Source of the DNA: QYQD01 sp040754095
GTDB lineage: Bacteria > Desulfobacterota > QYQD01
Length of the DNA: 64,000 nt
NCBI GenBank assembly: GCA_040754095.1
Contig: JBFMFO010000007.1
Location: 1 to 64,000, forward strand
Direction of reading: 5' to 3'
Position numbers and translations under genes: made by a program. How positions within the stretch are numbered: position 1 is the stretch's first letter; every line of letters begins with the position of its first letter. Below, one piece after another: positions 26,811 through 36,331 of the stretch. Below the pieces are notes generated by a model, which saw nothing but the letters and a program-made list of their open reading frames with translations, was not told the DNA's origin and ran no database searches.

Positions 26811-27086
26811 TAGCCACTAAGACACCAAGGCACTAAGATTGATGATTTCGTAAAAAGCCAATTTATACCGCTAACAGCATCCTATGTAGAACGAACTTCC
26901 TTGAGTTCGTTGGAAGTCTGAAAAGGCTATTTTCTGTCATTCCGGCGAAAGCCGGAATCCAGTATTTTCAGATAGTTTAACATTTTCTGGATTCCCGTTT
27001 TCATGAGAGTGACGACTTTTTACGAATTCATTAAGATTAGAGAATTATACTTTTTTATCCTTTGTGTCTTGGTGCCTTGGTGGCTA
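26811..27086. repeat. nested repeat between leuA and leuC
   Basis: Outer arms tagccactaagacaccaagg and tgtcttggtgccttggtggc; middle arms gatttcgtaaaaagcc and gactttttacgaattc; inner hairpin cattccggcgaaagccggaa with a related ctggattcccgttttc. Three families in one concentric set. Confidence 0.8.
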
Positions 27087-27088
27087 TA

Positions 27089-28621
27089 TTAATAAAGCAC
27101 CTTGACCGGATTTCTCTTGAGATATTCCAGTCTGTTTAAGGCGTTCAAATAGGCCTTGGCGCTGGCTATAATAATGTCTGCATCCGCCCCCTGGCCGATA
27201 ACAACCTGACCATCTTCCTCCAGTCGCACGGTAACCTCTCCCTGGGCATCCGTGCCTCCGGTGATGGAGTTCACCGAGAAACGGAGCAGCTTTGCTTTAA
27301 CCCTGGTTATCTTGGTAATGGCATTAAAAGTCGCATCGATCGGGCCGACCCCGAAATCAGCCTCCTGCTGAAGCTCCCCGTCAATGTCAATCTGAACTGT
27401 AGCCGTAGGAACAGCCTCAGTCCCGGTAACTACTCCCAGATAGACCAACCGGTACTTATCCTTTCCCCGAAAGATCTCATCCGTAATCAGGGCCTCGATA
27501 TCGTCATCAAAGACCGTCTTCTTCTTATCTGACAAGTCCTTAAATCTCTCAAAAACCCGGTCTATGTCGGCTTCTCCCAGCTTATAGCCGAGCTCTTTCA
27601 GTTTCTGCTTAAAGGCATGCCGGCCGGAGTGTTTCCCCATCACCAGGCTGCTCTTGGCCAGGCCAATGGCACAGGGATTCATAATCTCGTAGGTGGTCCG
27701 TTCCTTTAGCACACCGTCCTGATGTATCCCGGCCTCGTGCGCAAAGGCATTCGCCCCCACTATGGCCTTGTTGGGCTGAACGGGTATGCCGGTAATCATG
27801 GTAACGAGCCGGCTGGAGGCACAGATGTGCTCGGTAACTATATCCGTTTGCACTTTCAGGGCATCCGCCCGCGTCCGGATAGCCATGACCACTTCTTCTA
27901 AAGCGGCATTGCCGGCCCTCTCGCCTATGCCGTTTATGGTCACCTCTACCTGACGCGCCCCATGTGCTATGGCGGACAGGGAATTGGCTACCGCCAGACC
28001 AAGATCATTATGACAATGCACACTTAACCGGGCCTTCTCTATACCCGGAGTATGCTCCATGACATATTTAATCTTTTGCCCGAATTCATCCGGCACGGCA
28101 TATCCGACGGTGTCCGGAAAATTGAGAACCGTGGCCCCTGCCTTTATCACCGAGGCAAAGACCTTGCAGACAAAGTCCAGGTCGCTACGAGAGGCATCTT
28201 CGGCGGAAAACTCCACGCTGTCCGTAAAACGCCGGGCGTACTTTACAGCCTCTGCCGCCATCTTTAAGATTTCTTCCCGGCTCTTTTTCAGCTTATACTT
28301 GAGATGGATATCCGAAGTGGCAAGAAATATATGGATACATGGGTGCTTAGCTGCTTTAAGGGCCTCTGCAGCCCGGTCGATGTCTTTGGTGTTGGACCGG
28401 GCCAGGGCCGCCACCTGAATATTTTTTATCTCCCTGGCCACGGCCTTTACGGCTTCAAAATCACCCCTGGAAGCCACAGGAAATCCCGCCTCTATGATGT
28501 CCACATTTAATTTTTCCAGTTGATGCGCTACGCGCACCTTTTCGCTGATATTCATGCTGGCACCGGGCGATTGCTCACCGTCCCGCAAGGTCGTGTCAAA
28601 AATAAAAATCTTATCCTTCAT
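27089..28621 (-). CDS. leuA: 2-isopropylmalate synthase
   Basis: Condenses acetyl-CoA with 2-oxoisovalerate, the committed and normally leucine-inhibited step. Residues 9-17 give the DTTLRDGEQ signature; HCHNDLGLAVANS (about residue 202) holds metal ligands; the last 130 residues form the LeuA allosteric domain. Length 510 is standard for the bacterial enzyme. ATG 28621 has only a weak upstream site (GGTAAG). Confidence 0.96.
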   Translation of the reverse strand: MKDKIFIFDTTLRDGEQSPGASMNISEKVRVAHQLEKLNVDIIEAGFPVASRGDFEAVKAVAREIKNIQVAALARSNTKDIDRAAEALKAAKHPCIHIFLATSDIHLKYKLKKSREEILKMAAEAVKYARRFTDSVEFSAEDASRSDLDFVCKVFASVIKAGATVLNFPDTVGYAVPDEFGQKIKYVMEHTPGIEKARLSVHCHNDLGLAVANSLSAIAHGARQVEVTINGIGERAGNAALEEVVMAIRTRADALKVQTDIVTEHICASSRLVTMITGIPVQPNKAIVGANAFAHEAGIHQDGVLKERTTYEIMNPCAIGLAKSSLVMGKHSGRHAFKQKLKELGYKLGEADIDRVFERFKDLSDKKKTVFDDDIEALITDEIFRGKDKYRLVYLGVVTGTEAVPTATVQIDIDGELQQEADFGVGPIDATFNAITKITRVKAKLLRFSVNSITGGTDAQGEVTVRLEEDGQVVIGQGADADIIIASAKAYLNALNRLEYLKRNPVKVLY

Positions 28622-28877
28622 GATCTTACCGTATTGCCAAAATTAGCTATCAGCCTTCAGATCTCAGTTATTTATTCACCGCAAAGCACGCAAAGTTAGA
28701 AAAATCAAAATTAACCTAACCTCTTGTAGTTTGCTATTGACCAATGACTAATGACTTTCAGCCATCATCTGCGTTCGAACTGCGAGTCATCCGGTTGTTT
28801 GAACATTTCGAACGCCGAACGTCCTGACGTCTTCTGTGCTGTCTTCTGAATGTTGCCTCGTGCCCCATCACTATTAT
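28622..28877. other. gap before leuA
   Basis: About 256 bases with fragments of the tcagc and caccgcaaag repeat families. It should contain the leuA promoter if leuA is not read from pssA, but I see no convincing -35/-10 pair and no leader peptide. Confidence 0.4.
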
Positions 28878-29660
28878 CTACCCTGCCTGGTGGGGTTGGC
28901 CTTGTTCGGCCAGGAGCTTTTCTGCTTTCCGGCGGCGGTAAAGGGCTACAAAAAGGACAGGCCCGGAAGCAACATAGAGCGCCGTCAATATAAACAGGGT
29001 TATATGGGGCTCCATAGCTATAACCATGATGAGCAGGATGGCCGCTACCAGGACATGAAAAGGTTTCCTCTGAAAAAGCTGTGAACTTTTAAGACTATGA
29101 TAAGGTACCGTGCTGACCATAAGATAAGAAAGGATATATATCATTATGAGCACGCCCGGATGTTGAAACGTTCCCGTACTACCTGATAATTCGTGATGCA
29201 GTAAAACACTCGTAGCTACCAGGCCGGCGGCGCTCGGACAGGGAAGGCCGTTAAAATAGCGGCTGTCAATGTTGTTAACCTGGGTGTTAAACCGGGCCAG
29301 CCGCAATGCGCACGTTGCCACATAAAGAAAGGCCGCCAGCCAACCCAGGCGTCGATAAGGCTGCAACGCCCAGAGAAATGCCAGAATGGCCGGGGCTACA
29401 CCAAAGGCCACGAGATCCGAAAGGGAATCATACTCCAGCCCAAACCGGCTGGTTGTTCTGGTCAAACGGGCAATTCTGCCGTCCAGCATGTCAAAGACAC
29501 AGGAGATAAGAATGGCCACGGCGGCCGTGTAATAATGGCCTCCAATAGCGGAAATAATGCTATAAAACCCGCTAAACAGGCTGGCCGTCGTAAAAAGATT
29601 GGGCAGGATATAGATGCCCCGTCTCCTCTTATCCCTCTTCTTTTTTCTTCTCCTAATCAT
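28878..29660 (-). CDS. pssA: CDP-diacylglycerol-serine O-phosphatidyltransferase
   Basis: Membrane enzyme making phosphatidylserine. The CDP-alcohol phosphatidyltransferase motif DG-AR--------G---D---D is complete (D60, G61, A64, R65, G74, D78, D82). A very basic N-terminus (MIRRRKKKRDKRRR) precedes about seven membrane segments. Its ATG overlaps the psd stop as ATGA, so the two are translationally coupled. Length 260 is normal. Confidence 0.95.
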   Translation of the reverse strand: MIRRRKKKRDKRRRGIYILPNLFTTASLFSGFYSIISAIGGHYYTAAVAILISCVFDMLDGRIARLTRTTSRFGLEYDSLSDLVAFGVAPAILAFLWALQPYRRLGWLAAFLYVATCALRLARFNTQVNNIDSRYFNGLPCPSAAGLVATSVLLHHELSGSTGTFQHPGVLIMIYILSYLMVSTVPYHSLKSSQLFQRKPFHVLVAAILLIMVIAMEPHITLFILTALYVASGPVLFVALYRRRKAEKLLAEQGQPHQAG

Positions 29661-30301
29661 GTCAAATACCCCAAAACAGTCTGACCGGCCGTAACGCGCT
29701 GGTCTATCTCCACTTCTACCTGGGCACTTAAAGGTAAATAAACATCAAGGCGCGACCCAAAACGGATCATGCCAAACCGTTGCCCTTTTTGTACCTTATC
29801 GCCATTTTCCGCCCAGCAGACAATGCGCCGGGCCAGCACACCGGCCACCTGAACGACGACCATACGCCGGTCATCCTCTACCTCGAGAAAAACAGCGTTA
29901 TTTTCATTCTCGAAACTGGCCCGTTCCTGATCAGCGGCCAGAAATTGCCCGGCCTGATACCGTATCTCCTTTACCACGCCGTCGTACGGTATGCGATTGA
30001 CATGGACGTTGAAGATATTCATAAAAATACTGATCTTCAAAACCTGTCCATGTAAGAAACGTTCATCGATCACTTTTTCAATCAGTATGACCTTGCCGTC
30101 TGCCGGAGAGACCACGGCGCGCGGATCGTCCGGGACCACTCGTTCCGGATCCCGGAAAAAATACAGGATAAAAATGCCTGCCGCCCAAAAAAATACCGAG
30201 ACGATAACCCAATTTAACAGCGCTGCCAGCAGCGCCGTAAGGGTGGCGATAAAAATGAACGGGTAACCTTCTTTGGCCACAGGTATTCCAGGCTGCAACA
30301 T
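29657..30301 (-). CDS. psd: phosphatidylserine decarboxylase
   Basis: Converts phosphatidylserine to phosphatidylethanolamine. This is the short form (214 residues) common in deltaproteobacteria and archaea. The chain self-cleaves to form a pyruvoyl group; the site is in RFGSRLD (Gly182-Ser183), in place of the LGST of the long form. Two hydrophobic segments near the start (about residues 14-48) anchor it. It starts 10 bases after ilvC and overlaps pssA. Confidence 0.93.
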   Translation of the reverse strand: MLQPGIPVAKEGYPFIFIATLTALLAALLNWVIVSVFFWAAGIFILYFFRDPERVVPDDPRAVVSPADGKVILIEKVIDERFLHGQVLKISIFMNIFNVHVNRIPYDGVVKEIRYQAGQFLAADQERASFENENNAVFLEVEDDRRMVVVQVAGVLARRIVCWAENGDKVQKGQRFGMIRFGSRLDVYLPLSAQVEVEIDQRVTAGQTVLGYLT

Positions 30302-30311
30302 CAGCTAATGC

Positions 30312-31313
30312 CTATTTTTTCTTCTTTTCCTGCAGCCAGCTCATCATGGCCCGCAATCGTTCGCCGACCTCTTCTATCGGATGTTCTGCCTCCCTGCGCC
30401 GTAAGGCATTGAATACCGGCCGGTTGGCATTGTTCTCCAGTATCCAGTCCCGGGCAAAGGCGCCGCTCTGAATCTCCTCAAGGATGCGTTTCATTTCCCT
30501 CCGCGTCTCAGCAGTAACGATTCTTTTACCGCGGGTCAGGTCGCCATATTCAGCAGTGTCACTGATCGAATAGCGCATGTAGCGGATACCTCCCTTATAA
30601 AAGAGGTCAACGATTAATTTTAACTCGTGCAGACACTCAAAATAGGCAATCTCCGGCTGATAACCGGCCTCGACCAAGGTCTCAAATCCGGCTTTTACGA
30701 GTTCTGTTACTCCGCCACAGAGAACGACCTGCTCCCCAAAAAGATCGGTCTCTGTCTCTTCTTTAAAGGTGGTCTCGATAACGCCAGCCCGCGTGGCCCC
30801 GATACCTCTGGCGTAAGCCAAGGCTGTTTCCATTGCTTTACCGCTGACGTCCTGATGAATAGCCACCAGAGCAGGAACGCCGGCTCCTTTTTCATACTCC
30901 GAGCGGACGAGATGTCCCGGGCCCTTAGGCGCGACCATAACCACATCGATATCCCTGGAAGGCGTAATCTGCCCGTAGTGGATATTAAACCCATGAGAAA
31001 AAACCAGGGTTTTCCCCTTCTTAAGGTGAGGCAGGACATCCTTTTCGTAAAGCATGGCCTGGATGTGGTCCTGGGTTAATATCTGAATAACATCCGCCTC
31101 TTTACTGGCCTCGGAAGCGCTAACCGGTTTAAATCCATGGCTTACCGCCAGATTGTAATTAGCCGAACCCGGCCTTTGCCCCACTATAACGTTAAGCCCG
31201 CTATCGCGCAGGTTTTGGGCCTGGGCGTGCCCCTGGCTGCCATAGCCAATGACGGCTATTTTTTTGTTTTTAAACTTTTTCAGATCCGCATCTTTGTCAT
31301 AATAAATCCGCAT
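30312..31313 (-). CDS. ilvC: ketol-acid reductoisomerase
   Basis: Second step of valine and isoleucine synthesis: isomerises and reduces acetolactate with NADPH. The Rossmann motif IGYGSQGHAQA lies at residues 22-32, and the metal-binding knotted domain contains DLFGEQ and CLHELKLIVDL. Length 333 is the class I form. It is separated from ilvN by a nested repeat and followed by psd with a 10-base gap, which may give one transcript into phospholipid genes. Confidence 0.96.
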   Translation of the reverse strand: MRIYYDKDADLKKFKNKKIAVIGYGSQGHAQAQNLRDSGLNVIVGQRPGSANYNLAVSHGFKPVSASEASKEADVIQILTQDHIQAMLYEKDVLPHLKKGKTLVFSHGFNIHYGQITPSRDIDVVMVAPKGPGHLVRSEYEKGAGVPALVAIHQDVSGKAMETALAYARGIGATRAGVIETTFKEETETDLFGEQVVLCGGVTELVKAGFETLVEAGYQPEIAYFECLHELKLIVDLFYKGGIRYMRYSISDTAEYGDLTRGKRIVTAETRREMKRILEEIQSGAFARDWILENNANRPVFNALRRREAEHPIEEVGERLRAMMSWLQEKKKK

Positions 31314-31333
31314 CCAACTTCCTCCCTTATCTA

Positions 31334-31530
31334 GTGTTCATCCGGAAACTAACGTTTCCGGCTTCACGCTTTCAGCGATCAGCTGTCAGCATGTTTGTTA
31401 TCCGTTATCCGTTATCCGTTAACCGATATTTTCTTTCGGTAAACGGTCAACAGTGAACGGTGGACCGGCTTCATGCCGATAGCTGAGTGCTGATAGCTCA
31501 TCCGGAATTTTCGGGTTTTCGGATGAAAAC
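31334..31530. repeat. nested catccggaaac / tcagc / gttatccgtt composite
   Basis: Shells from outside in: catccggaaactaacgtttc with ggttttcggatgaaaac; ctttcagcgatcagctgtca with gatagctgagtgctgatagc; gttatccgttaaccg with accgttcac-type words on the opposite strand (ggtcaacagtgaacggt). Same order as at 46031 and, without the outer shell, at 15227. Confidence 0.8.
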
Positions 31531-31548
31531 TAATGACGTTCAGTATAA

Positions 31549-32034
31549 CTACGGCGTCTTTTTGCTGCGTGGCATGGCAATGGTTCCGGTACGGGCCACC
31601 TCTTTTATCCCCAGCGGTCTTAACAATTCCAGTACCGCCCTTATCTTCTTTTCGTCACCGGTGAGTTCAATAGTATATTCCCTCGGGCTGACATCCACAA
31701 TCTTGCCCCGAAATATATCCGCCATGCGCAGAACTTCGGCACGAGTATTCCCTTCCGCCTTAACTTTAACTAGAGCCATCTCCCGTTCTACAAAATCCCC
31801 TTCACTTACGTCCACTACCTTGAGCACATTGATCAATTTATTCAACTGCTTGTTGATCTGCTCAATAATTTGTTCATCACCCCGGGTCACTAAAGTTATA
31901 AGGGATAACTCCGAGTCCAGGGTTTCAGCCACGCAAAGGCTCTCGATGTTAAAACCCCGGCCGCTAAAGAGCCCTGCCACTCGCGAAAGAACGCCGGGCT
32001 TATTTTCAACCAGAACTGAAAATGTATGTTTCAT
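31549..32034 (-). CDS. ilvN: acetolactate synthase small (regulatory) subunit
   Basis: Regulatory partner of the catalytic subunit. The ACT domain begins MKHTFSVLVENKPGVLSRVAGLFSGRGFNIESL (in two parts: VENKPGVLSRVAGLF and SGRGFNIESL), the site of valine feedback. I start at ATG 32034, which has GGGAGA six bases upstream; a TTG two codons earlier is less likely. The product has 161 residues, as usual for the family. It follows the large-subunit gene by about 120 bases, partly filled by a repeat. Confidence 0.95.
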   Translation of the reverse strand: MKHTFSVLVENKPGVLSRVAGLFSGRGFNIESLCVAETLDSELSLITLVTRGDEQIIEQINKQLNKLINVLKVVDVSEGDFVEREMALVKVKAEGNTRAEVLRMADIFRGKIVDVSPREYTIELTGDEKKIRAVLELLRPLGIKEVARTGTIAMPRSKKTP

Positions 32035-32061
32035 GAGCAATCTCCCGTTGTTAAACTATTC

Positions 32062-32136
32062 GACCACTAAGACACTAAGATTAGAAATTTATCCTTTCAA
32101 AACATCTAAGCGCAGGCCTTTGTGCCTTTGTGGCTA
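32062..32136. repeat. inverted pair, ccactaagacac / cctttgtggc
   Basis: Left arm gaccactaagacactaagat and right arm ggcctttgtgcctttgtggc, between ilvB and ilvN. Confidence 0.65.
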
Positions 32137-32155
32137 TCTGAACAGTCCCCCGTTC

Positions 32156-33844
32156 TCAAACTAAGAGCATTTCAGTAGTTGCCTTACCGGCCGGCACCAT
32201 GGGATAAACCTTTTCTTCATGGGCGATGATGAACTCCATAATCACAAGATTCGGGGTCTTCAGGGCCTTTTTAATAACCGGCACCACCTCTTCGGGTTTG
32301 GTGGCCCGGAGCCCCACCGCGCCATATGCCTCAGCCAATTTAACGAAATCAGGTGCGGTAGCCAGTGAGGTAGCGGCATACCTCTTTCCGTAAAAGAGCT
32401 CTTGCCATTGGCGCACCATACCAAGATACTGATTATTCAGGATGGCAATTTTTACCGGTAACCGCTGCTCCATGGCCGTGGCCAGTTCCTGGATGTTCAT
32501 CTGAATACTGCCGTCTCCGGCTATGTCTATGACTGTCCGATCCGGCGCTGCCAACTGGGCCCCAATGGCAGCCGGAAATCCATATCCCATAACTCCCAGA
32601 CCGCCCGACGTCATAAGTGAACGCGGCTCGGCAAACTTATAAAATTGCGCAGCCCACATCTGATTTTGACCGACTTCGGTGGTAATAATCGCCTTACCCT
32701 TCGTGAGTTCATAAAGTTTCTCTACTACATACTGCGGCTTTATTACTCCCTTTTCTTCTTTGTAGGAAAGCGGGTGTTTTTTATCCCAGTCGCGCACCTG
32801 AGCCAGCCACTCTTCATGTTTTTCTTTCCAGTTTATCCCTTTTTCCCCCTTGAGAAAAGTGACGAGCTTTCCAAGGGCGTTTTTGCAGTCAGCCACTATC
32901 GGGACATCTACCCTGACATTTTTACTGATGGACGTAGGATCAATATCGACATGAATAATCTTGGCATGGGAAGCAAAGGCATCCAGCTTACCGGTAACCC
33001 GGTCGTCAAAGCGAGCTCCTACTGCGATAAGGAGGTCACAATTTGCCACAGCCATATTCGAACAATAGGTGCCATGCATTCCCAGCATTCCCATCCAAAG
33101 CGGATGCGTGCCCGGAAACCCACCCAAACCCATCAAAGTAGCAGTAGTCGGTATCTGTGCGAGGGTGGCCAGCCCGGTCAACTCGGCTGCCGCATTGGAG
33201 GCTATGATCCCGCCGCCGACGTAAAGCACAGGGCGCCTGGATTGGATGATTAACTTGCCGGCCTTTTCTATCTGGCCCACATGTGCCCCATAGGTTGGAT
33301 TATAGGTACGCATATTGATTGTTTCCGGATACTTAAATTCAGTCCTATCAACCATTACGTCCTTTGGCAAATCCATTAACACCGGGCCGGGCCGTCCTGA
33401 TCTGGCTAGGTGAAAGGCCTCTCTCACGGTCTGGGCCACATCCTTAACACTCTTCACCAAATAATTGTGTTTAGTGCATGGCCGGGTAATTCCGACGATA
33501 TCCACCTCTTGAAAGGCATCATTACCAATAAGCTTGGTAGGCACCTGACCGGTCATAACCACCACGGGGATGGAGTCCCCATAAGCTGACGCAATGCCGG
33601 TAACCGTGTTTGTAGCTCCCGGCCCGGAGGTGACAAGAACTACACCCACCTTGCCTGTTACACGGGCATAGGCATCAGCGGCATGCACCGCAGCCTGCTC
33701 ATGCCTTACCAGTACGTGACGGATGGGAGACTTCATGAGTTCGTCATAGATGTCTATTACCGCCCCGCCCGGAAATCCAAAAATCAGATCCACGCCTTCC
33801 TTTTTCAAACATTCGATCAAAATCTGTGCGCCTGTCAGTTTCAT
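32156..33844 (-). CDS. ilvB: acetolactate synthase large (catalytic) subunit
   Basis: Thiamine-diphosphate enzyme for the first common step of branched-chain amino acids. Glu of RHEQAAVHAADAYAR (about residue 47) activates the cofactor, and GDGSIQMNIQELATA in the last third is the ThDP/magnesium motif. I start at ATG 33844, six bases after TAGGTG; a GTG three codons earlier lacks a site. The result, 562 residues, is standard. It begins nine bases after a small DUF465 gene that shares its promoter. Confidence 0.96.
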   Translation of the reverse strand: MKLTGAQILIECLKKEGVDLIFGFPGGAVIDIYDELMKSPIRHVLVRHEQAAVHAADAYARVTGKVGVVLVTSGPGATNTVTGIASAYGDSIPVVVMTGQVPTKLIGNDAFQEVDIVGITRPCTKHNYLVKSVKDVAQTVREAFHLARSGRPGPVLMDLPKDVMVDRTEFKYPETINMRTYNPTYGAHVGQIEKAGKLIIQSRRPVLYVGGGIIASNAAAELTGLATLAQIPTTATLMGLGGFPGTHPLWMGMLGMHGTYCSNMAVANCDLLIAVGARFDDRVTGKLDAFASHAKIIHVDIDPTSISKNVRVDVPIVADCKNALGKLVTFLKGEKGINWKEKHEEWLAQVRDWDKKHPLSYKEEKGVIKPQYVVEKLYELTKGKAIITTEVGQNQMWAAQFYKFAEPRSLMTSGGLGVMGYGFPAAIGAQLAAPDRTVIDIAGDGSIQMNIQELATAMEQRLPVKIAILNNQYLGMVRQWQELFYGKRYAATSLATAPDFVKLAEAYGAVGLRATKPEEVVPVIKKALKTPNLVIMEFIIAHEEKVYPMVPAGKATTEMLLV

Positions 33845-33853
33845 AGTAATCAC

Positions 33854-34072
33854 CTACCGATACTTGGCCAATATGGCCATTATTTTATCCTTCTCGGCCA
33901 GTTTCAACTTCTGAATACGCCTCTTCTCCATGGTTTCTTCTGTGGTTAGATATGGCCTTTGGTTAAACTCCTCCAGTTTTCTCTCCAGAGATTGATGTTC
34001 TTTTGCCGCCCTTTTAAGCTCTTCATCTTTGTCTATCCAAAGGGCCATCAACGCCTTGTCTTTTTCTTCCAT
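33854..34072 (-). CDS. DUF465 (YdcH-like) small coiled-coil protein
   Basis: A 72-residue, highly charged, probably helical protein of the DUF465 family: LWIDKDEELKRAAKEHQSLE then LEEFNQRPYLTTEE and LKLAEKDKIMAIL form two helices, the usual length of the family. The role is unknown. It is the first gene after a strong promoter (34109-34138) and lies nine bases before ilvB, so it is read with the ilv genes. Confidence 0.88.
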   Translation of the reverse strand: MEEKDKALMALWIDKDEELKRAAKEHQSLERKLEEFNQRPYLTTEETMEKRRIQKLKLAEKDKIMAILAKYR

Positions 34073-34108
34073 ACCTTATCCCCATCCCTTGCGCGTCAGA
34101 CTTTGTTC

Positions 34109-34138
34109 ACTATAAGAAATAACCATCTGATTTGTCAA
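34109..34138 (-). promoter_or_regulatory. sigma-70 promoter of the DUF465-ilvB transcript
   Basis: On the minus strand TTGACA (34138-34133), an 18-base spacer, then TATAGT (34114-34109), 36 bases before the DUF465 start. The match is nearly perfect and lies in the only sizeable gap between tsaB and ilvB. Confidence 0.8.
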
Positions 34139-34185
34139 CTGATTATCATCAATTTTAGCATATTTGTCTTACGCCTTAAAGCTAA

Positions 34186-34890
34186 TCAGGATATGTACCC
34201 ATCTTTTCCGGCCCATTTTAGCTCGGCTTCGGATGGCCGGATATATGCAGGAACCATGGTAACAATATCGGCCAGCTCTCCGGCCTTAAACTTCTCTGCC
34301 GCCAGGAAAGCCACATTAGAAGCCCGGATATAAGAAAAGGGGCCGGTAGCAAAGAACACCTTGTCACCAAGCTCCTTTTCAAAGAATTCGCCGTAAGACC
34401 AGACTCCATCTCCAGCCAGTATCACCCGTTCTTTTATCCGTGTGACAAGGTCCCGCGGCGAAAGGGCTAACTCAGGAGAGGTCTTTATCAGCCGGCCATA
34501 CTCATTTGGATAATAAGCAGCCGTAAAGACCTCTCCCTTTCGGGCATCAATAACGGGAAACACCGGGCGGTCGGCCACGGGAAAGTTTGCGGCCAGCGCA
34601 TCCAGGGTTGATATGCCCACGACCGGTTTCCCGGTGGCCAGGGCCAATCCCTTGAAAGTAGCCAGGCCGATCCTAATACCTGTAAAGCTGCCCGGCCCTA
34701 TAGTCACGGCTAGGCCATCAATATCGTTAAGGGCTAATCCGGTTTGGGCCAAAAGATACTCTACCGCCTGCAATAAACGCCGGCTGTGTGTCTCTTTGCT
34801 GAAAAGGCTGTATTCAGCCAGCACCGCTCCGTTATCCGTGAGGGCTGCGCTACCGGTATGAGTAGATGTATCGACGGCCAGAATCTTCAA
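34186..34890 (-). CDS. tsaB: tRNA threonylcarbamoyladenosine biosynthesis protein TsaB
   Basis: Scaffold protein that pairs with TsaD to place the t6A modification on tRNAs reading ANN codons. The N-terminal MKILAVDTSTHTGSAAL and VTIGPGSFTGIRIGLATFKG segments mark the ASKHA-fold TsaB/YeaZ family. Length 234 is normal. It starts 17 bases after rseP and ends just before the ilv promoter region. Confidence 0.93.
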   Translation of the reverse strand: MKILAVDTSTHTGSAALTDNGAVLAEYSLFSKETHSRRLLQAVEYLLAQTGLALNDIDGLAVTIGPGSFTGIRIGLATFKGLALATGKPVVGISTLDALAANFPVADRPVFPVIDARKGEVFTAAYYPNEYGRLIKTSPELALSPRDLVTRIKERVILAGDGVWSYGEFFEKELGDKVFFATGPFSYIRASNVAFLAAEKFKAGELADIVTMVPAYIRPSEAELKWAGKDGYIS

Positions 34891-34906
34891 ATATTACCTG
34901 CCCTAT

Positions 34907-35974
34907 TCATCCTTTTACCAGTAGCCGAAGGATATCATTGTAAAAGACCACAGCCATGAGGGAAATAAGAATAACCAGCCCGACTTGCTGGGCAATCTCT
35001 CTTTTTTTGAGGCTGACCGGACGCCCCAGGATCAGCTCAATGCCCAGAAAAAGAAGATGTCCACCATCCAGGATAGGTATAGGCAATAAGTTTAGAACAC
35101 CCAGATTGATGCTCAATAAGGCCACAAAGAAGAGAAGAGGAACCACCCCTGCCTGTGCCTGCTCACCGGCTAATTGAGCAATAAGAATAGGTCCCCCCAG
35201 GGTGGATATGGGCACAATCCGCTGTATCAGTTTTACTATACTTAGATATGTTATATAGACAATTTTCCCGGTCCGGTCGATTCCGGCTACGAACGCTTCG
35301 AGGGGATTCATCCTGTCCATAATAATGTGATCAGAGGCCGATATCCCGATCACCGGAACCGTAACTTCCTCACCAAATATGTTGCGATGCGCAGTTATAA
35401 CCGGCGTTATCTGTACCCTGAAGGCATTGCCGTCGCGCACCGCATAAATATCCAGCGGCTGTTTACCGCCCTTGCGTACCATCCCGGCAAGTTCATCCCA
35501 CTCTTTTACGTGACGGCCATTGATGTGGGTGATCCGGTCGCCGGGCCTAAGGCCGGCCTCTTGTGCCGGCAGCCCGTCTTGTACGCCACCTATAGTCGCC
35601 GGTAGTGTGGGTTGCCCAAAGACCATGAAGGTGACAAAAAATATGAAAAAGGCAAAAATAAGATTGGAAAAAGGCCCTGCCGCTACAATAAGGCCCCGTT
35701 GCCACAATTTTTTATGGATAAAAGACCTGGCCTCTTCATCGGCTTCAACGGTTTCCCCCGGGTTTTCGCCAAAAAGTTTGACATAACCACCGAGGGGCAC
35801 GGCTGATATACGATATTCCGTTTCACCAACTACCTTGCCCCATATCCTGGGGCCAAAACCCAAAGAAAATTTTTCCACCCTTACCTTACAGGCTTTGGCC
35901 ACTAAAAAATGTCCCAGTTCATGCACCAGGATTAATACGCCCAGGACTATTATCACGGTAAAAACAGTCGTCAT
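34907..35974 (-). CDS. rseP: site-2 intramembrane metalloprotease
   Basis: Zinc protease of the inner membrane that cuts anti-sigma factors and leftover signal peptides. HELGH (residues 18-22) in the first membrane segment binds zinc, and NLLPIPILDGGHL (about residue 292) gives the third ligand Asp. One PDZ domain lies between, around residues 110-185 (EAGLRPGDRITHINGRHVK), instead of the two in E. coli. Length 355 fits the single-PDZ form. It follows dxr after a repeat. Confidence 0.94.
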   Translation of the reverse strand: MTTVFTVIIVLGVLILVHELGHFLVAKACKVRVEKFSLGFGPRIWGKVVGETEYRISAVPLGGYVKLFGENPGETVEADEEARSFIHKKLWQRGLIVAAGPFSNLIFAFFIFFVTFMVFGQPTLPATIGGVQDGLPAQEAGLRPGDRITHINGRHVKEWDELAGMVRKGGKQPLDIYAVRDGNAFRVQITPVITAHRNIFGEEVTVPVIGISASDHIIMDRMNPLEAFVAGIDRTGKIVYITYLSIVKLIQRIVPISTLGGPILIAQLAGEQAQAGVVPLLFFVALLSINLGVLNLLPIPILDGGHLLFLGIELILGRPVSLKKREIAQQVGLVILISLMAVVFYNDILRLLVKG

Positions 35975-36011
35975 CTATCTTCTTTCCCTACGTACGGTAT
36001 CTCAAAGCCTA

Positions 36012-36331
36012 ACCACAGAGCGCACAGAGCGGCAAAGCCGCAACCAAATCCGAATATCGAAATACGAAATCCGAAACAAATCCGAAATCCAAATATCGAA
36101 TGTTCGAAACGTCCATCAGCAACTCCTTCGATTTTTCGTTTTGGTCATTGCTCTCATTTGGTCATTTGAACATGCATAGCGAGCGCATTCCCCGCTGCTT
36201 GCAGCGGGGTTAGCGAGCGAATATGATGCATTTTACCTTGCATACGGAGATTCCTCGCAGCTTGCTGCGGGGAGCTTCAGTTTGTTTCGAGTTTCGTGCT
36301 TCGGATTTCGAATTTTCCATCTCTACGGTGA
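36012..36331. repeat. ATCCGAATATCGAA element, copy 8, with embedded ccgctgcttgcagcgg module
   Basis: Nearly identical to the copy at 25206, including the gtccatcagcaactccttcg centre and the extra hairpin block. Its right end contains the dxr stop codon. Confidence 0.8.

Noticed and set aside
36323..36331. dxr considered truncated because its stop is in a repeat
   Set aside because: The protein is full length (387 residues) and all motifs are present; only the last few residues are affected.
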